From contig DXLX01000043.1 in NCBI GenBank assembly GCA_019414515.1, positions 1 to 64,000 on the forward strand: 64,000 bases of DNA. The letters run 5' to 3'. Positions 26,258 through 34,725 of the stretch are shown here, piece after piece (position 1 is the stretch's first letter; each line of letters starts with the position of its first letter). Under the pieces are notes generated by a model. It searched no databases, was not told the DNA's origin, and was given only the letters and a program-made list of their open reading frames with translations. Origin of the DNA: Collinsella sp. (GTDB lineage Bacteria; Actinomycetota; Coriobacteriia; Coriobacteriales; Coriobacteriaceae). A program made the position numbers and the translations under genes.

Positions 26258-26290
26258 GTCGGCCTCCTCGGATTGGCAAACGCCGCCTAT

Positions 26291-26320
26291 AGTTATACCA
26301 ACTTATACCGAGTTATACCA
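26291..26320 (-). promoter_or_regulatory. Three tandem 10-bp repeats upstream of the second AAA ATPase
   Basis: On the plus strand AGTTATACCA (26291), ACTTATACCG (26301) and AGTTATACCA (26311): a 10-bp period, one helical turn. They lie 34-63 bp upstream of the ATPase start and likely overlap its promoter. Confidence 0.65.
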
Positions 26321-26326
26321 ACAGCA

Positions 26327-26354
26327 GGTGACAAAGAGGCCGCCCTTCTATCAC
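26327..26354. repeat. Degenerate family A repeat
   Basis: GGTGACAAAGAGGCCGCCC then TTCTATCACC keeps the outer parts of the GTGACAAAG...CTTTGTCAC palindrome. It overlaps the stop of the TetM-like gene. Confidence 0.45.
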
Positions 26355-28354
26355 CTATGGCCGAAAAACTCGGCGTCTGCTGCTCGCCAGGGGCGGAAGG
26401 TGGTGGGATCGATCTTTACGTGCGCCGCGGCGGGTACGTCGTACCATTTGACCGTGTAACCGGCGCCGTGAGAGCAAAAGACCGAATCGGGCGTGTTGGG
26501 CAGATCGGCCTCGGGCTCGTAGGCGGCCGTCTCGATGACGCGCTCGGCATCATGGCAAGCCGCATAACCGGCGAACTCCAGGTACAGATGACCGCGCCCG
26601 CTCGTGTAGGCAGCCACCTCCAGCGCGTAATCCTGCACCTCGGATGCCGGCACGCGACCCACAAGCTTCGCCCGGTCGCCCGCCATCGTCGGCGGCTCGT
26701 ACTCGGCACCCATGCGCGTGGCGTCTGACAACGCCCGGCCCACGCACTCCCCTGGCACCTCGAGCTCAAAGTGGTACCACGGCTCCAACAGTACCGCCGC
26801 ACCCGCCTCGCGCGCCTGCATCAAACCCTGGCGAATCGCGCGGTATGTTGCCTGACGAAAGTCACCGCCCTCGGTGTGTTTGGCATGCGCGCGGCCGCCC
26901 GTGAGCGTAATGCGCACATCGGTGATGGGCGAGCCGGTCAACACGCCCAGGTGATCGCGCTCCATGGCGTTGGTGAGCGCCAGGCGCTGCCAGTTCAGAT
27001 CGAGCTCGTCAGTCGAGGTAGCGGTACCAAATTGCACGCCTGAGCCCGCCGGCAGCGGCTCAAGGCGCAGGTGCACCTCGGCGTAATGGCGCAGTGGCTC
27101 AAAGTGGCCCACACCCTCGACCGGCTGCGAGATCGTCTCCTTATAGAGAATGCCGCCGGACTCAAACTCAATCGTAAGGCCAAAGCGATCGGCCAACACC
27201 CGCTGCACGACCTCGAGCTGCACGGCTCCCATCAACTGCAAGTGAATCTGCTCAAGATGCGTATTCCAGCTTACGCCGAGCATGGGGTCTTCGTCCGCCA
27301 ACTCGGTCAGCGCTTTAAACACCGCATGGACATCGTGTTCGCCCGGCAGCACCGTATAGGTGAGGACCGGCGCAATGACAGGTGCATCGCCCGCGGGCTC
27401 CGCGCCCAGGGCATCACCCGGGCGAACGTGTGCGAGGCCCGTCACGGCGCAGATGCCGCCAGCGGCAACTTCCTGGGCAAGCTCATACTTCTCGCCGTTA
27501 TAGATGCGTACCTGATCGACCTTCTGCTCCCATGCCTCAGCACCGGAACGTCCGTCAATCATCTGTTTGGCATGCAGCGTGCCGCCGGTCACTTTAACCC
27601 AAGCCAAGCGCTCGCCACGATCCCCGCGGCTGACACGATAGACGCGCGCAGCAAACTCCGGGAGCCACGCCTGTTCACGCATCAGCGCGCATATGCCATC
27701 CAGCAGCTCGTCAACGCCTTGGTCCTTGAGCGCCGAGCCGGCAAAGCAGGGAAAGAGCTTGCGCTCGGCAACCATGCGCGACAGCGTTGCAACAGAAAGC
27801 TCGCCCGTCTCAAGAAACTCCTCGAGCGCCGCCTCGTCCAACGCAGCAGCGTCCTCCCGAACGGCACCACCCGCCAGCAGTTCGCTGGCATCCAGGCAGC
27901 CCTCGGAAAGACGTTGCCCAAGTTGTGCCAGCAAAACCTCGCGGCCGGGATGCTCCAAATCGATTTTGTTGATATAGATGAACGTCGGAATGTCATAGCG
28001 CGCAAGCAGGCGCCACAGGGTTTCGGTGTGCCCTTGTACGCCGTCGTTGGCGCCCACCACCAGAATCGCGTAGTCCAGGGCGCGCAATGTGCGCTCCGCC
28101 TCGGCAGAAAAATCGACATGCCCCGGCGCATCAACGAGCATGACGTGGGTATCGCCTTGGTCGAGCACGGCCTGCGACGAGAAAATCGTAATGCCGCGCT
28201 CGCGCTCGATCGCGTTAGTGTCCAGATGCGAATCGCCATCGTCCACGCGGCCGCGCTTGCGAATGCGACCCGCGTTGAACAACATGGCCTCGGCCAACGT
28301 TGTCTTGCCGGCATCGACATGCGCCAAGATTCCAACGACAGCTTGCTTCGACAT
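26351..28354 (-). CDS. TetM/EF-G-like translational GTPase
   Basis: A 667-residue protein of the ribosomal-protection/TetM-like GTPase group. G1 is AHVDAGKTT at 10-18, G2 RGIT, G3 DAPGH and G4 NKID; EF-G-like domains II-V follow, ending with RVPASEVQDYALEVAAYTSG, which matches the Tet(M) C-terminal region. The domain IV loop aligned to Tet(M) YSPVSTPADF reads HAKHTEGGDF, so residues important for tetracycline release are not conserved; it may be a housekeeping ribosome factor rather than a resistance gene. The start at 28354 follows AGAGGAGAG; an upstream ATG is 69 nt earlier without a ribosome site. Confidence 0.8.
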   Translation of the reverse strand: MSKQAVVGILAHVDAGKTTLAEAMLFNAGRIRKRGRVDDGDSHLDTNAIERERGITIFSSQAVLDQGDTHVMLVDAPGHVDFSAEAERTLRALDYAILVVGANDGVQGHTETLWRLLARYDIPTFIYINKIDLEHPGREVLLAQLGQRLSEGCLDASELLAGGAVREDAAALDEAALEEFLETGELSVATLSRMVAERKLFPCFAGSALKDQGVDELLDGICALMREQAWLPEFAARVYRVSRGDRGERLAWVKVTGGTLHAKQMIDGRSGAEAWEQKVDQVRIYNGEKYELAQEVAAGGICAVTGLAHVRPGDALGAEPAGDAPVIAPVLTYTVLPGEHDVHAVFKALTELADEDPMLGVSWNTHLEQIHLQLMGAVQLEVVQRVLADRFGLTIEFESGGILYKETISQPVEGVGHFEPLRHYAEVHLRLEPLPAGSGVQFGTATSTDELDLNWQRLALTNAMERDHLGVLTGSPITDVRITLTGGRAHAKHTEGGDFRQATYRAIRQGLMQAREAGAAVLLEPWYHFELEVPGECVGRALSDATRMGAEYEPPTMAGDRAKLVGRVPASEVQDYALEVAAYTSGRGHLYLEFAGYAACHDAERVIETAAYEPEADLPNTPDSVFCSHGAGYTVKWYDVPAAAHVKIDPTTFRPWRAADAEFFGHR

Positions 28355-28600
28355 GGCTCTCCTCTTATTGCAAGCCCATCGCACGCGGCAACGGGCGCTC
28401 TCGTTCCACACTGGATGATACAATTTACGGGCCGGCGGGCGAAGCGGGCCCTATCCCCCGACCGAGCTCATCGCCCCGCGTTGCCGCGCAGCGATTTTCG
28501 TAGGTTCGCGCCTTGCGAAAGCCGGCACCTCCCCTTTTTGTCTGCCCGGGTTCATCTGGAACGGCAGCGACGCGAGCCCCACAACAACGCGTTTTGCCAA

Positions 28601-28626
28601 AAAATGGCCCCACCCGGGGCCATTTT
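28601..28626. terminator. Intrinsic terminator in the gap before the TetM-like gene
   Basis: AAAATGGCCCC (28601-28611) pairs with GGGGCCATTTT (28616-28626), giving T-runs on both strands. It ends the minus-strand GNAT transcript. The rest of 28355-28660 holds no gene that I can support, only the TetM-like gene's leader. Confidence 0.9.
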
Positions 28627-28660
28627 CATTTAGATGGAGTGTTGGTATGCGCCTGGGCGC

Positions 28661-29149
28661 TTATGCCTCGCGCAGCCAGTCGAACGCAACACGCGGCGTG
28701 CCGTCCGACACATGGATAATGCCGGCACGCTCGAATCCCGCCTTGATGCTCGCACGCTGCATGGGCAGATTGTCCTGATGCGTGTCGATGCGCAGGTGAT
28801 CGGCACGCTCTTTGGCAAAGGCGAACATCGCAGCCGCGATACCGTGCACGGTGCCGTCGGATGCCACACGGTGCAGCACGGCGTACGGAGTGTCGCTGCG
28901 CCACCGACCGTCCTCAATTACGTCATAGCACTCGTCCGGACCCGGTAAAAAGGCAAACGTCGCTACCACGTGACCGTCAACTTCGCACACATAGCTGCCA
29001 CCAGCGGCGATATCGGCAGCCAGCTGCTCGGCCGAAGGCGTGCCCTCGGGCCACTGCGTGGCGTTGCCATGCGCGCGCATAAAAGCGCGGGCCGCGTCAT
29101 AGATAGCCATGACGGCGGGAATGTCGGTATCGAGGGTTTTTCTGATCAT
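28661..29149 (-). CDS. GNAT N-acetyltransferase
   Basis: A 162-residue acetyltransferase: MIRKTLDTDIPAVMAIYDAA at the start, VLHRVASDGTVHGIAAAMFA for the acetyl-CoA region, and LRIDTHQDNLPMQRASIKAG as motif B. This pattern is typical of a common actinobacterial/firmicute GNAT group of unknown substrate. The ATG at 29149 is preferred over the GTG at 29152; GAGGTC lies about 10 nt upstream. Single-gene unit with a terminator. Confidence 0.85.
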   Translation of the reverse strand: MIRKTLDTDIPAVMAIYDAARAFMRAHGNATQWPEGTPSAEQLAADIAAGGSYVCEVDGHVVATFAFLPGPDECYDVIEDGRWRSDTPYAVLHRVASDGTVHGIAAAMFAFAKERADHLRIDTHQDNLPMQRASIKAGFERAGIIHVSDGTPRVAFDWLREA

Positions 29150-29226
29150 CACGCGGCGACCTCACGTTTATTGGTATCACTTTGATTGAGCAATGATACC
29201 AGCGTTTGAAGAGGGGCGCGAAGCAG

Positions 29227-29523
29227 ATGGGGAGCAAAAAGCGAGCCGCCTGGTCAAAGGCAAAGAGCGAGTTTTTGGGCGCTGCCACCGGCGGCGATAT
29301 GAGCGATCTGTTTGCGCGCGAAGACGAGCGCCGCGACGCACTAGACGCCGAGCGCGATGAAGCCTGGCGCTACAAGTCGTGCGAACGCAAAAACCGTTAC
29401 GACACGCGCGCCGAGGCCGAGGCAGTTATGGCCGACTGCGAAAACCGCGGGCGGCGCGGCCTTGCCTGCTACAAATGCGAATACTGCGGCGGATGGCATC
29501 TGACGTCGCACCCCTGGAAATAG
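29227..29523 (+). CDS. Small zinc-ribbon-like protein
   Basis: A 98-residue basic protein. After a charged helix (residues 1-55) comes CERKNRYDTRAEAEAVMADC and then CYKCEYCGGWHLTS, four cysteines plus a histidine that could bind zinc. Similar short proteins occur in phages and in many gut bacteria, where they are uncharacterised. The start at 29227 follows GAGGGGCG. It is divergent from the GNAT gene. Nucleic-acid binding is likely but not shown. Confidence 0.65.
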   Translation: MGSKKRAAWSKAKSEFLGAATGGDMSDLFAREDERRDALDAERDEAWRYKSCERKNRYDTRAEAEAVMADCENRGRRGLACYKCEYCGGWHLTSHPWK

Positions 29524-29571
29524 ACCCCGCATCGGCACGGCGCTGGCGAAGCGCCGGCCATCGCACGCAAG

Positions 29572-30276
29572 CTACGGGCGCGGCGGCACCAAAACATCGT
29601 AGCGAACGGCCTTGCCCGCAAGCTGATAGCTCGGCTTAACGCCGGCAAGCAGCGGCCCCTTCACCGGCCGTTTGATAACGACCTTGCGCGGCCGCACTGC
29701 AAGCGCAGCTTTAACCAGCGTCTCCTCATCGGCACACGGCTGTTCCAGATGGTGCAAGAGCTGGAACTTCTTTTTGACCGCCGCGCTCTTGGTGCGCTCA
29801 GGAAACATGGGGTCCAGATACACCACGTCGGGAGCCGCGAGCTCATCGCGCTCGACCAGCTCAGCCGTATGGCGAAGGCCGGCAATGCTGTCCTCGCCCG
29901 CATGTAAGTGCATGCGCGCCACGGCGGCCGCAAGCGCCGGATCATCTGCCGCGCGATCCAGGGCATCCTGGAGCAGCGCCGCGATCACGCAATCCTGCTC
30001 ATACAGATCGACGGTAAAACCCGCGGCCGCCAGCAGCAGCGAGTCCTCGCCAAAGCCTGCTGTGGCATCAATCGCCCATGGTTGTTCGATGCCTTTTGTG
30101 CGCGCAGCCTTTACCAACAGCTCTTGCTGCAGACGACCCTGCTTGAGCCGTGGAAGCATGCGGCCAAAATCGGCACGCAACTCCATCGTGCCGTCGGTGA
30201 GCGTAAGGCCCTCGGACGTCCGCACGAGCTCGAGCCCAGCAGCCCGAGCAACAGAAAAGGGATCGACGACGCCCAT
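29572..30276 (-). CDS. rsmJ: 16S rRNA (guanine-1516-N2)-methyltransferase
   Basis: A 234-residue class I SAM-dependent methyltransferase of the RsmJ family. The SAM site is DATAGFGEDSLLLAAAG and the catalytic motif is YLDPMFPERTKSAAVKKKFQ; the C-terminal KVVIKRPVKGP is also family-typical. The ATG at 30276 has AAGGAG 5 nt upstream and is preferred over the GTG two codons earlier. It modifies 16S rRNA in the small ribosomal subunit. Confidence 0.9.
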   Translation of the reverse strand: MGVVDPFSVARAAGLELVRTSEGLTLTDGTMELRADFGRMLPRLKQGRLQQELLVKAARTKGIEQPWAIDATAGFGEDSLLLAAAGFTVDLYEQDCVIAALLQDALDRAADDPALAAAVARMHLHAGEDSIAGLRHTAELVERDELAAPDVVYLDPMFPERTKSAAVKKKFQLLHHLEQPCADEETLVKAALAVRPRKVVIKRPVKGPLLAGVKPSYQLAGKAVRYDVLVPPRP

Positions 30277-30339
30277 GGACACTCCTTAGCAAACAAAACG
30301 AATACGTGAGCGCCACCTCAGTTGGCACCCAACCGTCCG

Positions 30340-30483
30340 TTATTGTCCCACATGCGACATGGTCCACAGCATCCCAATGCAAAGCACAGCCATCAATACC
30401 GTGCACACGGCAGCGATCACAGAATCACTCATGCGCCTTCCCAGCGACCGCGGCTCATCCACTTGCTTGACTCCGTACATCAT
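30340..30483 (-). CDS. 47-residue single-span membrane protein
   Basis: A short frame beginning MMYGVKQVDEPRSLGRR, followed by one clear membrane segment (about residues 22-42, VIAAVCTVLMAVLCIGMLW) and the end TMSHVGQ. The start has a strong ribosome site, GAAGGAGGAGCC, immediately upstream, which is the main reason to believe it. The cytoplasmic N-terminus is basic, so N-in orientation is likely. It lies between rsmJ and an opposite membrane gene. Function unknown. Confidence 0.6.
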   Translation of the reverse strand: MMYGVKQVDEPRSLGRRMSDSVIAAVCTVLMAVLCIGMLWTMSHVGQ

Positions 30484-30710
30484 GGCTCCTCCTTCGGTCC
30501 AGCTCTTACCATGGCCTCATCATCGCAGCGCCGCGCATGCGCTGCCATCGATTTGACTTACGTCCAGCTTTCCTTTTTGAAAGGTTGAACCGTGCAGGCA
30601 AGAGACGCTTTCAGGCGCATGCATCGCCGCGTTGAACTACAATGTGCTTCACCATATGTGCAGCACATAGGGCGCGCCAGGTTGGCGTACTCGTATCGAA
30701 AGGACCAGCC

Positions 30711-31112
30711 ATGAGCTTCACTCGCAAGACTCTCAAAATCCTTGCCCTGATTTATTTTGTTCTGGGCATCGCCAGTCTCGTCATTGGAATCGCCGGCATC
30801 GCGACCGGCAAGTTCGAGTCCACCTACGGATCGAACGCCATGCTCGCCGCGGCCGTGATTATCGCCAAGGGCCTCATCGATCTTGCCGCGGGCGTTGCGG
30901 GCATCAAGGGTGCCAACAAGCCTTCGCAGGTTGACGGCGCGTTTAAGCTCGGTATCGTTGCTGCAGTCGCCACGCTTGCCCAGGCGGTGCTCACGCTTCC
31001 CGCGTTTGGCGGCGACGCCATCAACTTTGGCGCCTTTGTCATCGTGGTGTACGACCTGTTCTTTGTTCAGCAGGCGCACGCCGTTAAGGCCGAAAACAAG
31101 GACCGCCTGTAA
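30711..31112 (+). CDS. Four-span membrane protein of unknown function
   Basis: A 133-residue hydrophobic protein with four predicted membrane segments (about 8-30, 43-65, 77-97 and 101-118) and short loops, ending in the charged tail AHAVKAENKDRL. The start at 30711 follows GAAAGGACCAGCC; the frame extends upstream but without a ribosome site. The family is not recognised. It has its own terminator and appears monocistronic. Confidence 0.75.
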   Translation: MSFTRKTLKILALIYFVLGIASLVIGIAGIATGKFESTYGSNAMLAAAVIIAKGLIDLAAGVAGIKGANKPSQVDGAFKLGIVAAVATLAQAVLTLPAFGGDAINFGAFVIVVYDLFFVQQAHAVKAENKDRL

Positions 31113-31150
31113 GCGCTCGCTTCTCATAACCTCTGCAGCCAAGCAACTAA

Positions 31151-31186
31151 AAAGGGCCGATCGCGCATCTCCGCGGTCGGCCCTTT
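31151..31186 (+). terminator. Intrinsic terminator after the four-span membrane gene
   Basis: AAAGGGCCGA (31151-31160) pairs with TCGGCCCTTT (31177-31186), giving T-runs on both strands between convergent genes. Confidence 0.85.
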
Positions 31187-31203
31187 ACGTTTGCCCAGAT
31201 AAA

Positions 31204-31238
31204 ACCTGCCAAAATAAACCTGTCCCTATTTGGTAGGT
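31204..31238. repeat. Intergenic palindromic repeat, family C (copy 2)
   Basis: ACCTGCCAAAATAAACCTGT and CCCTATTTGGTAGGT: the same element as 6279-6313 with two changes. It ends 1 bp before the stop codon of the rlmA-like gene. Confidence 0.7.
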
Positions 31239-31239
31239 G

Positions 31240-32055
31240 TTAGCTGTGACGGTACTCGGCGATGATGAAGTCGATATCGGTCTGAAGGGTTTCCAGGTTT
31301 GCCAGGCGCTCTTTGTCGGCAGGGCGCGTGCGGTAGTAGTAGGGCGTCATCTGGAACACTGCCTCGATATCGGCCTGCGTCTGGAGGGTGATAGAAGCTG
31401 TCACCCGCTGCGTTCCGATTAACTCGAGCTCGGTGGTCTGCGGCAGCTTCTCGTCGTTAAGGTACGGCGTATCGTAGAGCACCTCCTTGAGCCCAAAGAG
31501 ATGACGGGCACCCGGCACCACGGTGTAGAGAAAGCCCTCGGGTGCCAGCACGCGGGCAAACTCGCGCTCGTTAAAGGGGGCAAAGAGCTCGGTCACCATA
31601 TCGAAGGCACCATCGGCCACGGGGATATCCTTCATGTTGGCCACGAAGTAGGTCGCATCGCCGCGCTTGGCGGCAAGGCGCACCATCTCTTTACCCAGGT
31701 CAAAGCCATAAGCATCCACGCCCGGTACCGCGCCCATGGCACTGGTGTAGTAGCCCTCGCCGCAGCAAATATCGAGCAGCGTCATGGGGCCATTCGCAGA
31801 CGTTGCACGCCCAGACACCTGCTCGCGCACCAGCTCGACCATTGCGTCGCGCAACGGCGCATAGTATCCGCGGTTCAGAAAGTCACGACGGCTGCGCGCC
31901 TGCGACTTGGGATCGCCCATGGAGTCGCCGCTCTTGGACGAGCGCAGCAGATACAGATAGCCCTCGCGCGCACGGTCAAATCGATGTCCGCCCGCGCATG
32001 CAGCACCGCGCTCGTCGTCCACCAATGGCTTATGGCAAACGGGACACAACAACAT
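31240..32055 (-). CDS. 23S rRNA (guanine-N1)-methyltransferase, RlmA family
   Basis: A 271-residue enzyme with the RlmA layout. The N-terminal zinc finger is CPVCHKPL...CAGGHRFD, followed by REGYLYLL and the SAM site LLDICCGEGYYTSAM. RlmA enzymes methylate G745 or G748 of 23S rRNA; the RlmA-II type affects tylosin susceptibility, but which target applies here cannot be decided. The start follows AAGGAG. It is a single gene flanked by repeats of families C and B. Confidence 0.9.
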   Translation of the reverse strand: MLLCPVCHKPLVDDERGAACAGGHRFDRAREGYLYLLRSSKSGDSMGDPKSQARSRRDFLNRGYYAPLRDAMVELVREQVSGRATSANGPMTLLDICCGEGYYTSAMGAVPGVDAYGFDLGKEMVRLAAKRGDATYFVANMKDIPVADGAFDMVTELFAPFNEREFARVLAPEGFLYTVVPGARHLFGLKEVLYDTPYLNDEKLPQTTELELIGTQRVTASITLQTQADIEAVFQMTPYYYRTRPADKERLANLETLQTDIDFIIAEYRHS

Positions 32056-32114
32056 GGCAACTCCTTAGCGCGAACAACACAACGCCCACCATTGTCGCAC
32101 GCCTCCCCCGCCTC

Positions 32115-32230
32115 GTCATTGGGGACGTTCTTGTTCGACTAGTCATTTAAGAACGTCCCCAATGACTAGTCTGAAGGAGTGTCCCCAACTGCCGGCAGAA
32201 AAGGAACGTCCCTAAGTGCCGACTAGTCGA
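32115..32230. repeat. Intergenic palindromic repeat, family B (copy 1)
   Basis: GTCATTGGGGACGTTCTT (32115-32132) pairs perfectly over 18 bp with AAGAACGTCCCCAATGAC (32149-32166), with GACTAGTC in the loop. A decayed second unit (GGAACGTCCCTAAGTGCC then GACTAGTC) follows to 32230. Other copies are at 46731 and 58032. Confidence 0.8.
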
Positions 32231-32290
32231 TTAGGAGTATCATCGTCTGCGCAAATAAGCACGAAAGAGCATATTAGAGATTGAGAGCGT

Positions 32291-33673
32291 ATGGCAGACA
32301 CCGCATCTAAGCACATTGACATGACCACCGGCTCGCTGTGGCGCAATATTCCCCTGTTCGCCTTCCCCGTGGCCGCCACGAGCATCTTGGAGCAGCTATC
32401 GAACCTCATCGCCACGGTCATCATCGGTAACTTCTCAGGCGACCAGGGAACCCTCGCCATGGCGGCGGTCGGCTCCAATGTTCCGCTTACCAGTCTTATG
32501 CTCAACCTGTTTATCGGCATGTCGCTTGGCTCCAACGTGGTCATTGCCAACGCTATCGGCCGCAACGATCAGAACATGGTCAAACGCGCCGTCCATACCT
32601 CGATTTTAATGGCGCTCGTGGGCTTTGTCGTCATCGCCCTGGGCGAGATCTTTGCCGAGCCCATGCTCGCCGCGCTCAACGTTCCCGCTGAGACCATGCC
32701 GCTCGCCTCACTCTACCTACGCGTCTTTTTGCTGAGCATGCCCTCGATTTTGCTTTACAACTTTGAGGCCGCGATCTTCCGCTCCGTCGGCATCACCCGC
32801 ATGCCGCTGCAGGCGCTTGCCGTGTCCACCGTCCTCAACATATGCCTGGACCTCGTCTTTGTCCCCGTACTCCACTGGGGTGTGGCGGGCGTCGCCATCG
32901 CCACCGCCATCGCCTACACCGTCAGCGCCGCGACGCTCTTTATCCGCCTGCTCAAGACCGACTCCGTCGTCCGCGTCACCCCACGCGACTTAGGCTTAGA
33001 CCCCGTCGCCCTCAAGCGCATCGTCAAGATCGGCCTGCCCGCCGGCATCCAAAGCGCCGTCTTTGCCGTCGCCAACATCATCATCCAGTCTGCCATCAAC
33101 AGCCTGGGCACCGAGGTCATGGCGGCTTCGAGCGCCGCCATGAGCCTGGAGTACGTGTGCTACAACCTGCTCAACAGCTTTAGCCAGGCTTGCACCACCT
33201 TTGTGGGACAAAATCACGGCGCCCGCCAGATCGACCGCTGCACCAAGACGCTCAAGGTCTGCCTGGTCGAAGGCGGTATCGTTGCACTCACCACGATCAT
33301 CGTTATTGTCGGCCTGGGACGCGAGATCCTATCGCTGTTCAACAGCGATCCCAACATCGTCTCGATCGGCTATATCCGCGTGTGTTCGATCTTCCCGGCG
33401 TACGCCTTTAGCATGTTCTACGAAAACATGTCAGGCTACCTGCGCGGCTTTGGTATCTCGCTCACGCCCGCCCTCATCACCATGATCTGTGTCTGCGGCA
33501 TCCGCTTCTATTGGGTGTTCTGCGTGTTCCCGCACTTCCGCACCTTTGCGAACATCATGATGGTCTACCCCATCAGCCTGGGCACCACGGCGTTCTTTAT
33601 GGTCGTGGCGGTATTGCTCTGCCATCCGGCACACACCTACCGTCTGACGCAAGCCAAAGCGACAGCCCGCTAA
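32291..33673 (+). CDS. MATE family efflux transporter
   Basis: A 460-residue, 12-span transporter of the MATE/DinF-like family: IPLFAFPVAATSILEQLSNL in the first segment, GNFSGDQGTLAMAAVGSN, and the second-half repeat KIGLPAGIQSAVFAVANI with FVGQNHGARQIDR. It exports drugs or metabolites using Na+ or H+. Its start has only a weak site (GAGAG). It follows a family B repeat and is convergent with a LysR gene 27 bp away, so that regulator is not obviously linked to it. Confidence 0.9.
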   Translation: MADTASKHIDMTTGSLWRNIPLFAFPVAATSILEQLSNLIATVIIGNFSGDQGTLAMAAVGSNVPLTSLMLNLFIGMSLGSNVVIANAIGRNDQNMVKRAVHTSILMALVGFVVIALGEIFAEPMLAALNVPAETMPLASLYLRVFLLSMPSILLYNFEAAIFRSVGITRMPLQALAVSTVLNICLDLVFVPVLHWGVAGVAIATAIAYTVSAATLFIRLLKTDSVVRVTPRDLGLDPVALKRIVKIGLPAGIQSAVFAVANIIIQSAINSLGTEVMAASSAAMSLEYVCYNLLNSFSQACTTFVGQNHGARQIDRCTKTLKVCLVEGGIVALTTIIVIVGLGREILSLFNSDPNIVSIGYIRVCSIFPAYAFSMFYENMSGYLRGFGISLTPALITMICVCGIRFYWVFCVFPHFRTFANIMMVYPISLGTTAFFMVVAVLLCHPAHTYRLTQAKATAR

Positions 33674-33700
33674 TCACCACACTCAACGCCACGCTAGTCA

Positions 33701-34567
33701 TTAATTGACGATATGCGAGCTCATATAGTCGATAAAGCGCCTCGTGGCGATAGGCATGGTATCCCAGCTGCGCCAGGCTGCCACTACGTCGCGCGAGGGG
33801 GCATGCACGATGGGCCGCACATGAATATCGGCTTGCATGCCCTCTACAGTACGACGGTAGAGCATGCTCACGCCCAGGCCCTCCTCCACCATCGCCATGA
33901 TGGTGTAGTCGTCGGTCACCTCACTCGTCACGTGCGGCGACAGCCCATGCGCCGCGAATGCATCGAGCACCAGGCTCTGTTCGCCCTCATCCAGCAGCAC
34001 AAACGGTTCGGACGCCAGGTCGGCAAGCGTCACCTTTTCCTTTGCCGCCAGTGGATGGACGGCTGGCAACAGCGCCACCAGCTTGTCGTGATAGACCACG
34101 CGTTTCTCGAGCCCCTCGGTAAATCCACGCGCTGTAAAGCAAAAGTCGACCACGCCATCGTGTACCCACTGGGCGTTGCGCGTGTAATCGCCCTGCTTGA
34201 GGGTAAAGTGCACGCCCGGATGCAGGGCCCCAAAGTCGCGGATCACACGCGGTAACACAGTACGACTCACGTTGGTAAACGTCGCAATGCGAATGTCGGT
34301 CGACGAAAGCCCCAACAACTCCTGGCGCTTGCCCTCGAGCTCGGCCTCGGCCGTTACGATTTGGCGCAGATACGGCAGATACTGTTTGCCGTCGCGCGTA
34401 AGCGAGACGCCTTGCTTGCCGCGCTCGATAATCGTGGTGCCCAGCTCGCGCTCGAGCGCCTTGACGGCCTGGCTCACCGCGCTTTGCGTATAGCCCAGCG
34501 CGTCGGCGGCACGTTTCAGGCTGCCGCAATCGACCGCCATACATACAATCTGATACCGCGATGCCAT
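33701..34567 (-). CDS. LysR family transcriptional regulator
   Basis: A 288-residue LysR-type protein. The N-terminal helix-turn-helix is SLKRAADALGYTQSAVSQAV, followed by the effector domain with the usual LGLSSTDIRIATF entry strand. The start follows GGAGGCACG. It is divergent from the EamA transporter gene, and a LysR-type dyad (34627-34645) lies between them, so it probably controls that transporter. Confidence 0.9.
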   Translation of the reverse strand: MASRYQIVCMAVDCGSLKRAADALGYTQSAVSQAVKALERELGTTIIERGKQGVSLTRDGKQYLPYLRQIVTAEAELEGKRQELLGLSSTDIRIATFTNVSRTVLPRVIRDFGALHPGVHFTLKQGDYTRNAQWVHDGVVDFCFTARGFTEGLEKRVVYHDKLVALLPAVHPLAAKEKVTLADLASEPFVLLDEGEQSLVLDAFAAHGLSPHVTSEVTDDYTIMAMVEEGLGVSMLYRRTVEGMQADIHVRPIVHAPSRDVVAAWRSWDTMPIATRRFIDYMSSHIVN

Positions 34568-34626
34568 CGTGCCTCCACATCGATATAGCCGTAAAACGTT
34601 TTGCCAGGGCTTTTTCTTCTAACATT

Positions 34627-34645
34627 AGTATTTCTTAATCATACT
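34627..34645. promoter_or_regulatory. Candidate LysR operator between divergent genes
   Basis: AGTAT (34627-34631), 9-nt spacer, ATACT (34641-34645), in the 158-bp divergent region, consistent with LysR-type T-N11-A sites. Confidence 0.4.
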
Positions 34646-34725
34646 GAAGATACATTCGCTTTACTACATCCATATCTGGGAGCAGAATCCTTTTTGCGAA
34701 ACCGTTCTGTAACAAAAGGAGTCCC

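Noticed and set aside
27071..28633. Long plus-strand frame opposite the TetM-like gene
   Set aside because: Antisense shadow; composition follows the codon bias of the opposite strand.
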